Both the position numbers and the translations under genes were made by a program. Shown piece by piece: positions 44,514 to 52,400 of a stretch of DNA of 64,000 nucleotides. The stretch spans positions 124,001-188,000 of the forward strand of contig CAZIGH010000001.1 in the NCBI GenBank assembly GCA_964538625.1. Direction: 5' to 3'. Origin of the DNA: JAEUHM01 sp964538625 (GTDB taxonomy: Bacteria > Verrucomicrobiota > Verrucomicrobiia > Verrucomicrobiales > Verrucomicrobiaceae). The notes under the pieces were generated by a model. It saw only the letters and a program-made list of their open reading frames with translations. It was not told the DNA's origin and ran no database searches. The first letter of the stretch is position 1, and each line of letters begins with the position of its first letter.

Positions 44514-45983
44514 TCAATCATCGCCGGATTCATGATGGGGCTTCTTGGGCGCTTGGGGCGGAAGCAGCTTGTTTCCATCGCGACGGATGCGCCCGGATGC
44601 GGCGGCCTTCTTGGCCCACTTGGAAATCGTTCCCTTGGGTTTGGCCATTTGTTCGGCAATGTCTGCTTGAGTCTCTACGCCATCCAGAACGAGTTGAATG
44701 AATGCTTCATACTCGGATACTTCCGCGGTTTCACACTGAATGCTTACCACTCCATCCTTTGCCGTGGTGAAGTGCCAGAGTAAATCCGGCAGCGGTTCGC
44801 CAGTGTTTCGGCTGGGCTTGGCGAAGTGGGTTATAAACTTCGCTCCTGACTCTCCTTCCGTCTTAGCGTCTCGTAGCTGGATGATCCATGAACAGGCGTC
44901 TTCCCGTTTGGTATGGCCTCGCATCACGTCCGCGTTTCGCCCGGCGTGGTGAATCACGATGACGGTGATTTTTCGCCGGCGAAGTTCCAAAAGCCAGTTG
45001 GCTATCGGCTCGTAGGCGTCGCCTTTGTTTTTGTCGATGCCTGATGCCAGTGAACTGAGATTGTCGAGAATGATACAGCGGTAGCCGCCATCTACTAGCA
45101 GGCTGGTGATTCCCTGCCGGTGTTCTTCCTTACCGATGTTCAGACTTGTTCCGTATTCGTTGAACAACAACTCATGGTGCAGATAGGTCACGTCGCCTTT
45201 CTCCAGGCTCATGCCACGCGAACGGTAGCGGGTTAGTTCCAGCGGCATTTCACCATCAACGTAGAGCACTCGAACTTTGTCTTCTCCGGCATTCCACTTC
45301 CCCAAGTTCGCACATTGGGAAAGCGCCATTGGCAAGGCCATAGCGAGCCACGTCTTGCCGACACCACGGGGAGCAAAGACGAAACCCAAATCTGCTTCAC
45401 ATGGCCAGTTGGCGAGTAGTCGCTTTCTGGGGGGCAGTTCACGGGTAGCGAGTTCGCTTGCCGACATGAGGGCGTGCTTCAGGTCTATTCCGCGTTTACC
45501 CGCCTTGATGGCGCGGTTCAAACGGGACTGGAGCTGTCCCAGATAATCCATAAGGCTGGAAGGATCACGGGCACCGTCTGACACGGCATCAAGTGCCGCT
45601 TGAAGCGCTGTCCCCGCTTCTCTGCGCTCGTATGCGGTCTGCACTTGTTGAGCGTGCCAGATGGCCATTTCTGCGTTATTTAGCGCGTGAGTGGTAGCGA
45701 GTTCCAGCGCTACCTGTTTAGGATCATCGACAGTTTGTTGCCGTAGCAGTTCCTCCGTCACGGATTCAATCGCGACGGGTATTCTTTTCCTATGCAGTTG
45801 AAGAATGGCATTCCATGCAACCTTCCGTTCGGGTGTGCTGAAGGGTTCGCTGCTGGGAACGATGGCAAGGATGTCAGGCAGAAACTTGATGGCTGGGCCG
45901 CCTTCGATCATTGCGGCAATCAGTTGTCCCTCGGAATCATCTGCATGAAAAGCCGCGCCCGTATGGTCCTGAGGGGGCTTCAT
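44514..45983 (-). CDS. Element replication ATPase (DnaB-N plus RecA/KaiC-type, RepA-like)
   Basis: The 489-residue protein has a DnaB-type N-terminal domain (about 15-130), a RecA-like ATPase with Walker A APRGVGKT (204-211) and Walker B CIILDN with D307, a likely sensor HH in VIVIHHAGRN, and a C-terminal HTH (about 435-475: TQADIAEQMAKPKGTISKWA). It is similar to plasmid RepA/AAA_25 helicases. It probably binds the adjacent iterons with the HTH and unwinds the origin. The start overlaps the upstream gene's stop (ATGA). Confidence 0.85.
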   Translation of the reverse strand: MKPPQDHTGAAFHADDSEGQLIAAMIEGGPAIKFLPDILAIVPSSEPFSTPERKVAWNAILQLHRKRIPVAIESVTEELLRQQTVDDPKQVALELATTHALNNAEMAIWHAQQVQTAYERREAGTALQAALDAVSDGARDPSSLMDYLGQLQSRLNRAIKAGKRGIDLKHALMSASELATRELPPRKRLLANWPCEADLGFVFAPRGVGKTWLAMALPMALSQCANLGKWNAGEDKVRVLYVDGEMPLELTRYRSRGMSLEKGDVTYLHHELLFNEYGTSLNIGKEEHRQGITSLLVDGGYRCIILDNLSSLASGIDKNKGDAYEPIANWLLELRRRKITVIVIHHAGRNADVMRGHTKREDACSWIIQLRDAKTEGESGAKFITHFAKPSRNTGEPLPDLLWHFTTAKDGVVSIQCETAEVSEYEAFIQLVLDGVETQADIAEQMAKPKGTISKWAKKAAASGRIRRDGNKLLPPQAPKKPHHESGDD

Positions 45984-47017
45984 TGTGCTGCCCTCCTTTC
46001 GGCTTCGTCTGACACGGCAGGCACGCCAGCATACCGAGAGCGAAGCCTGGCAAGCCGTTGGTTCGCACGTTGAGCAAACTTCCGGCCTGCTTCCGTATTC
46101 TGTGAGAGCACAACGGCAAGGCGGTTCTCTACCAGCCCGAGACGCTGGACCGGCGTCAAGGAATGGGACTGGGTGCCGATGATTTCCATCGTCACGGGTT
46201 CACCAAAAGCCATCTCCAAAGCTTCACGGCGCTGATTTCCAATCTCATCCGCCATCGCAGCAGTCGTTCTGAATCCGCCAGCGATCATCTCGCCGCCGAT
46301 TCGGTAAGTTACCGTGACTTCCCCAGCTTGGCGGTTGCGCGTTACATTGCCTAGAAGCTCGCCGATTTCGTCAGTCTCTGCGGCCTTGTGAATCGCGGCT
46401 CTTGCGTCTGTGCCGTAATGAGCCGGGTCTGAATCAATGATTGCCTGAACAGCCTTAGCATCCCATACCGCGACGTGTGCCCCCCAAGCCTCAACTTCCA
46501 GATGAGGAAAGGCCGCTTTGAAGCTTTCGACAAAAAGTGCCTGCTCCTCTTCTGTGAAGAGTCCAGACTCATGATATAATGGCTTTAGTCCAGAGGCGAC
46601 AAGGGCCGCTTCTGCAACTGCGGAACGGTCGTAGGCCAAAAGCGCTTCGCGTTGCTCAGTCGGATAGCTTCCAGCTTGGCGAGAAAGTTCGATGGCACCT
46701 TTACCCGTGGCAATGTGGGCCTCGATGGTTTGCCGTTGTTCATGGGTTAAACTTCCGGCCATTTTGTCAGGCGTCAAGCTAAACGACCTCCCTGACATCC
46801 CCTCCGCCTCACTCTCCACCGCCCGCGCATACTTCGACTCGTTCAACCCAAGCATGTCATCAACAAATGTATCCCAGCCAGCCAAGTCTTTGCCGTCAGC
46901 CCTCGCTTTGTCCATCGCCCGGACGACCCCCACAACGCCACGAACCCACGTCTGGGCGGCTCGCATCTGCGCACGAACGTAGCGGAATGCACCCTTTGAT
47001 TTCTTTACTGGGTCCAT
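45980..47017 (-). CDS. Element-encoded hypothetical protein
   Basis: The 345-residue protein is soluble and helical, starting MDPVKKSKGAFRYVRAQ. No domain was recognised. It lies 8 bp after Xis and overlaps the Rep start by 4 bp, so it is transcribed and translationally coupled with Rep. A replication or regulation role is plausible from position only. Confidence 0.75.
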   Translation of the reverse strand: MDPVKKSKGAFRYVRAQMRAAQTWVRGVVGVVRAMDKARADGKDLAGWDTFVDDMLGLNESKYARAVESEAEGMSGRSFSLTPDKMAGSLTHEQRQTIEAHIATGKGAIELSRQAGSYPTEQREALLAYDRSAVAEAALVASGLKPLYHESGLFTEEEQALFVESFKAAFPHLEVEAWGAHVAVWDAKAVQAIIDSDPAHYGTDARAAIHKAAETDEIGELLGNVTRNRQAGEVTVTYRIGGEMIAGGFRTTAAMADEIGNQRREALEMAFGEPVTMEIIGTQSHSLTPVQRLGLVENRLAVVLSQNTEAGRKFAQRANQRLARLRSRYAGVPAVSDEAERRAAQ

Positions 47018-47025
47018 TGCGAGTA

Positions 47026-47283
47026 TCAGGCAGATGGATCGCTTCTTTTGGAAGATTGCTTTCGGGCCTTTGCCCGAACGTGAAAGCGTTCACGCATTGC
47101 GGCTTCAACTTCGGTAAGTTCGTAGCGAATGGACTTGCCGATTTTGAAGAAAGGCAGGGTGCCTTTTCTCGTCAGCTCGTCGATGTATCGCAACGACAGT
47201 TTGAGATGTCCGGCGAGTTCTTGGCGGGTGATCTTCGCGCCGGGGGCGGAAGCTTGTAGTATGATGGTGTCGTGGTCCTGCAT
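47026..47283 (-). CDS. Excisionase-type helix-turn-helix protein
   Basis: The start at 47283 (MQDHDTII) gives 85 residues; another ATG lies 30 bp upstream. A MerR/Xis-type HTH is clear: ITRQELAGHLKLSLRYIDEL followed by GTLPFFKIGKSIRYE. Such proteins control direction of tyrosine-recombinase integration and may also repress promoters. It sits between int and rep in the element, 8 bp before the next gene. Confidence 0.85.
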   Translation of the reverse strand: MQDHDTIILQASAPGAKITRQELAGHLKLSLRYIDELTRKGTLPFFKIGKSIRYELTEVEAAMRERFHVRAKARKQSSKRSDPSA

Positions 47284-47346
47284 AACGACAGGACAAGAAG
47301 CACACGGGAGCATGTCGTCGCACGCAACTACCTCCCATATTGGTGG

Positions 47347-47367
47347 GCCGATTCGTGAGGAATCGGC
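47347..47367. promoter_or_regulatory. Perfect palindrome upstream of the xis gene
   Basis: GCCGATTC-GTGAG-GAATCGGC is a perfect 8-bp inverted repeat 63 bp upstream of the xis start, between it and the 234-residue gene. There is no T-tract. It could be an operator for a regulator of the element, or an RNA hairpin. Confidence 0.5.
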
Positions 47368-47385
47368 AGTTGACGCCCGGATTGT

Positions 47386-48090
47386 CTATCTGCGTCCAGT
47401 CGCGAGGCGGGAACGAACCTTTGAGTAAAGGTGCTCAAATGCCGGAAAGTCCGGCAGGTGCGGTAGCCTTCCACCACCTGACGTTAGGCAATGGTGCGCT
47501 TCTTTTACCCGTTGCTCTGCTTCTCTGGAATCACAGTTCCAAAGCCCCAAAGGTAGCCAAGCACGAATCATCCAAGCCTCGGCGCTACGAACGAAATCCT
47601 CGGGATTGCTCCGAAACCGCTTTTCGATGTCTCCGAGTGACGAAAAGAGATGCTCTCTTCCGTCACGAATAGCTTGGTTCACGGCATAGCTGCAAATCTG
47701 AACTGTCTGTTCCCAGCTATTGCCGTCACGTAGCAGTTCCCTGAAACGGAAAGCAAGAATCGGAACGGTGGTATCCTTGCCCGCTACATGGGCATCCTTC
47801 ACAGTTCTTGTGGCCTTCTTGTCCCACGACAAGCGCCCGACTTGGTAAATAGCTTGAACAGCGTCTTGGGATCGCAAGGCGTTCAGGTATTGAATACGAT
47901 AGTAGAAGGCACGCTGGGGATCAGTTGTCCACGTGTCCAGATTGTGAACGTCCAATCTTGCTTGGCTTAGTTTCCCTATCAGTCCGAGGGTTTCCCATGA
48001 ACTAACCCTATGGAATGACATTACCCTTTCCACGATGGCATTGTCGAGAGCGTCGCACTCTCCATCTGTGAGGTATGGAGCCAACGTCAC
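47386..48090 (-). CDS. Element-encoded hypothetical protein
   Basis: The 234-residue soluble protein starts with GTG overlapping the integrase stop by 4 bp (GTGA), so it is coupled to int. It is mainly helical, with no membrane or signal segment and no recognised motif. In satellites a gene next to int is often cargo such as immunity or phage-interference functions, but nothing in the sequence supports this directly. Confidence 0.7.
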   Translation of the reverse strand: MTLAPYLTDGECDALDNAIVERVMSFHRVSSWETLGLIGKLSQARLDVHNLDTWTTDPQRAFYYRIQYLNALRSQDAVQAIYQVGRLSWDKKATRTVKDAHVAGKDTTVPILAFRFRELLRDGNSWEQTVQICSYAVNQAIRDGREHLFSSLGDIEKRFRSNPEDFVRSAEAWMIRAWLPLGLWNCDSREAEQRVKEAHHCLTSGGGRLPHLPDFPAFEHLYSKVRSRLATGRR

Positions 48091-49205
48091 GCTGCCCCCT
48101 CCATTGGTATCACATTCGCGGGCGCTACCGTATCCGGGCTGATCTTGAAGTAGGATTCAGCTTCCTCGGGGCGAGCGAGTTCGCGGTAATGCTGGAACAA
48201 GACGGTGGTGTTTGTATGACCGAGTTGAAGCGCGGTCTTGGCGGCGTCTTGGTGCAGAGCAAGGTGATAGCTGGCGAAACTATGGCGGGCGGCGTTGCTG
48301 GGCCATGTGTCCATTCCGGCCCCCTTCAATGCAATCTCGAAACGGGTTTTGTGACGCTGTTCACTGAGACGAACGGGGCCGGAAAACTGCGCGAAGGGTT
48401 GCAGCCATTCCCGAAGGTTAGGCGTCATCGTCACAAGTCGGCGCTGGGCACTCTTTGCATTCTCGGCAGTGACTTCAATAAACCCGCGCTTGAAGTCGAT
48501 CTCGCGCCAGTCTAGGCGCTCAATCTCGGCAGTGCGGAGTCCTGCAAAAAGACCGATAGCCACGGCGGGCAGAATATCAGACGGGCAGGCGGCCAACAGG
48601 GAAGCCGTTTGAGCAGGGGTCAGAATGCCGGGGGCCTTCCGTATGACCTTCACCCTTGCAGCGCGGGAAACCGGGTTCTCTTCGCAATATCCGCGCCCTT
48701 TGGCATAGGAGAAGAAGTTGTGCAGCAAGCGCCGATGATTGGCGCGGGTCTGTGGGGCGCATTTGAGCGAGAACAACCACGCGTCCACGTCCTTGGTAGT
48801 GACTTCGACCATAAGGCGTTTGGTATACTTCATGGCGAACGGTTGCAGGCGATACTTGAAGTCCTTCAAATGCGCGGCGCTGACGTGTTCATTCGTGCGC
48901 GTCTCCACAAACTCATCAAAGGCGGAAAGGACGGTCGCGGAGCGTCGGCGGGCGTGCAGGTGATCCGCATAGAAGGTCAAAGCGGCATCAAGCGAGAAAG
49001 CCTTCACGCCACTATCGGCGAAACTCTCCGCCAGTTCCCGCGCCCGGATGACGGCCTTTCGTTCGTCGTCGGAGAAGTCGGCGTGCTTGCGTCCTTCGTT
49101 CAGCAGTTCCACCCGCTTTTCATCCACGAAAGCATCTGCCCCTTCCGGGCCAGTACGGGCAGTGAAGTATTTCTGCTCGTAGTCCTCTCCCTGCCGAAAG
49201 GTCAC
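48087..49205 (-). CDS. Tyrosine recombinase (integrase), possibly with an amber codon near its start
   Basis: The 372-residue protein has a SAM-like N-terminal domain (about 65-150) and a catalytic domain with Arg in GLFAGLRTAEIERLDW, the box NAARHSFASY (Asn in place of the usual first His), LGHTNTTVLFQHY with the Tyr nucleophile. The GTG start at 49205 is preceded in frame by TAG (49209-49211) after a convincing coding stretch from GTG 49247 (VTLKKCKHPRYK), which looks like a normal integrase N-terminus. The TAG may be a mutation of TGG. It drives integration in tRNA-Arg; whether it is active is uncertain. Confidence 0.9.
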   Translation of the reverse strand: MTFRQGEDYEQKYFTARTGPEGADAFVDEKRVELLNEGRKHADFSDDERKAVIRARELAESFADSGVKAFSLDAALTFYADHLHARRRSATVLSAFDEFVETRTNEHVSAAHLKDFKYRLQPFAMKYTKRLMVEVTTKDVDAWLFSLKCAPQTRANHRRLLHNFFSYAKGRGYCEENPVSRAARVKVIRKAPGILTPAQTASLLAACPSDILPAVAIGLFAGLRTAEIERLDWREIDFKRGFIEVTAENAKSAQRRLVTMTPNLREWLQPFAQFSGPVRLSEQRHKTRFEIALKGAGMDTWPSNAARHSFASYHLALHQDAAKTALQLGHTNTTVLFQHYRELARPEEAESYFKISPDTVAPANVIPMEGAA

Positions 49206-49303
49206 ACGCTACTTGTAGCGGGGGTGTTTGCACTTCTTCAGGGTCACTAGTTGGCGCTTCAAGATGGCACGATGATGCACCGCATTGCATCAAATGTCAC
49301 CAG

Positions 49304-49326
49304 AAAACCATTACAAAACCATTACA
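49304..49326 (+). repeat. Inner direct repeat, right copy (candidate integrase arm site)
   Basis: Tandem AAAACCATTAC units matching 43586-43608 in 22 of 23 bases, in the same orientation. It lies 35 bp before attR and upstream of the integrase gene. Confidence 0.7.
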
Positions 49327-49360
49327 TCGTGATCGAAGTATTGATATTGCTTGAATGCTT

Positions 49361-49407
49361 GTGGTCTCCGAAGCCGCAGGTTCAGGTTCGATTCCTGACG
49401 GGTGCAG
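49361..49407. repeat. attR, 47-bp direct repeat (partial tRNA-Arg 3' half)
   Basis: Exact copy of 43432-43478. It lacks the 5' part of the tRNA, so it is not a second tRNA gene. It ends 3 bp before the stop codon of the TPR gene on the other strand. Confidence 0.92.
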
Positions 49408-49410
49408 CGC

Positions 49411-52400
49411 TCAGGGCGCGGGCTGTTTGGCGAGGAAGAGGACCTCTTTTTCCAGCCCTGCGGGCAGGTGGTATTTGACCATTTCTCGACCCAACTGCTC
49501 GGTGCGGCCCCATGTCCGGTAAAGTTCTACGATGAGCGGAGCCGCCTTGGGGATAAAGCCGTGGTAGGTGCGCACCAGCTCTTTCTCCGCCGCCTCGAAC
49601 TTCCGCTGCCGAATGAGAAAGCGAATGTGCTCCTGCAACAGGTCCGCCCCGGGGACAAAAGCTTGGCTCACGCGGTCAATCGCCACCTGGAAGATCTCGG
49701 CGCTGAAGTCAGCACGTCCCACCGTTTCGAAAGCTTTCGCCCAAGCCGTTGTGTCTCTGCCGCCGGGCACGGGCTGGCGTATCACTTCGTCAAACAGGGC
49801 TTGCACGTCCGCCTCACTGCCACGCGCCGCAGCCGCTTCCACGCTCAGTGGTGGCAGGCGGGTCCCTAGCCCGGAAGGCGTATCACGCAGAGCCTCGCAC
49901 ACCGCCCAGGCCCAGTCACCCCTCTTGCCACTCAGGAACACGCGGGCGGTGAGCGTCATGCAGATGCGGTCCGCTGATGCGGCCCTTTTCCAGGCGGTGT
50001 GGTAGGCGGTCGGCAGTTCCTGACCGCTGGAATGAACGAGGAACGGTGCCAGAGCCAGTCCTGCTAGAGGAACGTCCGGACCACTCTGCAGCTCTGCCTT
50101 CAGCAGCGGTAGCCAAGCCGCAGCATGAACGGTGCGCGCTTGCTTTGACAGCCACTCCAGCATGACCTGAAGGGCCGACTCGTCTCTGGCTCGGGTGCGG
50201 AAGAGTGCGGCGATGTGTGGCCGGTGTGTCGTCGGGTCCCAGGTGGGTTCGGACGAGAGCAGGCGCAGGAGTTCCAGCCGAAGCCGAAAGCGCTCCTCTC
50301 CTCCTTTGGCGCTGCGTTCGGCCTGGGTGACAAAACTCAGCGCTTCAGACCGGCGTTCGTGCTTCTCCAGCAGTCCGCTCAGAGTGAGCATGAGCGGCAT
50401 CGAGCTGCGATCCACCGCCACGGACTTGATGGAGAGAAAGTCATCCCACTTCCCAAGCTGGGCCGCCAGCCGGGCGCGGACTTCCAGTAAATGTATGAGG
50501 CGCTCCTCCAGCAGGGGTTTGACTTTGACCTCGGACGTGATGGCGTAGGCGCGTTCCTTGGTTCCCAGTGCTTCATGTAGCAGGGCGCGGTGCAGAGCGC
50601 ACTCCACGTCCGGCGGTAACGGCTGAGTGGGCGTGCCATTGATCCACGCCTGGTGCAGGCGCTCCCAGACCACGAGCGCACCCGGTTTGTCACCGCGCTT
50701 TTCCAGCAGCAGTGCCAGCTCCCGCAGATACGGTACCTCCGGCGGGATGCGCCCCGGCAGGACGCGGCTGAACTCCCCTGGTTTCCAACCCAGCTCACGC
50801 AGACGCTCCGCATCGTGCTCCAGCGCCAGAAAGTGTGCGTGCTTCTCCCGCAGCGTTTCATCTCCTATGCCCTGGGGCTTGTAAACCGGGTCTTTGCCAA
50901 AGAGGCTCTCCACATACTCCCGTGCCGGCTTTGGCTCCCAGGACTGCTCGCAGACGCGGATGAAATACTCCGCGTAGGCATTGTTGGTGGGAGCGCGCGC
51001 GGGCAGGCCTTGATAAATGTCGATGCACTCTCGCAGCATACCGTTCACCTCCAGCTCGCGGCCCAGCTCGCTCAGCGTCTCCACCGCATCTTCCTCCCGC
51101 ATGTCCACAGCGGCCAGATGCTCGCGGATGAGTCTCCGCCGTGTGGGAAAGTCTGCCTGTCTCAGCTTGCGGATGAGCCGTGCCGAGCGCCACTGGCCGA
51201 AGGTATCTCCCACACGCGGCCCCAGCTGCACGCCGCCTAGTTTCTCTTGCAGCATCTCATCCGCATCAGCCATCAGCCCACCCAGGCCCTGCTGGGAAAG
51301 AATGCCGGATAGCAGGCGCACGTCCTCCCAGTAGCTGCGAAGGTGTCCGGTGTCCGGCGCTGCGAAGGGGTCGTGCGGCATGACTCCGCTGCCTGCCGCC
51401 GAAAGCACCCGGTTTCCGAAGACGCTGCCGGCGAGCAGGTTCGTCATCTTCTCCGTGGCGGGCAGGCGTGCCCCGGCCAGAGCTGCCAGCGCGGCCTTGC
51501 GCATGTCATTGAGGGAGGAGGGCGCACAGGCGGCCAGCCGCTCCTGAGCCTCCTGAAGCACTGCCTCGCGCTCTTGGGCGGTGGGTGCCAGCCGGTGCAG
51601 CGTCACCACACCCAGCAAAAAGGTATCCTCAGCATGAAGGGTGGCCTGGCCGGTGACCAGTGGACCGCGCAGTACATCGTAGAGGTAGCGCCGCTGGCGT
51701 GGCCAGTCCTCTGCGTTCTGGGCAAAGTTTGACAGCACGAAGGAGTAGTAACCATGCAGCTCCGGCGTGCGGTCACGCAGGCACTCCCCCAGCACCATCG
51801 CCTGTTCGTAAGACTCCGTGTCTTGCAGCCGCCGCAGCAGGGAGATCAGCGTAGAGGTGCGGAGCAGGTGACTGCGCCCGGCCACCTTTAGTTCGCTGCT
51901 CTCAAAGGTATAGCCGTCCGTGTCTGCGAGTGTTTCCAGCACCAGCTGAACAAGCGCCACGTTTTCCGCCCGCAGGTCTGTGCCGACTGGCTCGTTCTCC
52001 AGCCACCTCAGCATGGCATTCATCCCCCGGGACTTGACCAGCAGCCAGACTTTGGTGAACCGCAGGTCCAGCGCCTTCGCCTCGCCTAGGCTGGCCAGAA
52101 GCAGCTCGTGAAAAGGCTCACCTGCACCGGAGTAATACAGCGCCCATAACCGCTCGATGACTGGCACTTCGCTCTCTGCCTGCCACTGCTCATTCCACTC
52201 CTTCAGCAGCTCGCCGCCACGTTTTCGGTAAAGACGTGCCAGTTCTTCTATGCCCCGCAGCCGCACCAGTGACACATCATCCGGAAGCTCTGCAAACTCC
52301 GGCCTTGGGTGCGTGAGGAAGGTGCGCAACCGCTTTACATCATCCTCTTTCAAAAGCCGTGTCTCGCCTAAAACCCCGGCCAGCTCAGCCAGCGGGTTTC

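Larger units (their letters stand above)
43432..49407. mobile_element. 5.9-kb tRNA-Arg-integrated element with integrase, excisionase, Rep ATPase and iteron origin
   Basis: The element lies between 47-bp perfect direct repeats. The left copy belongs to the intact tRNA-Arg. The right copy is a partial tRNA 3' half just before the stop of the neighbouring TPR gene. All six main genes point to the left, in order integrase, unknown, Xis, unknown, Rep, and, after an iteron cluster, a winged-helix/TerS-like gene. Genes overlap or are separated by a few bases in most places. The organisation is like a small phage satellite or integrative plasmid. No capsid, tail or conjugation genes are present. Confidence 0.85.

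Noticed and set aside
49361..49407. Second tRNA-Arg gene
   Set aside because: Only the 3' half is present; the acceptor 5' strand and D-arm are missing, so it is attR.
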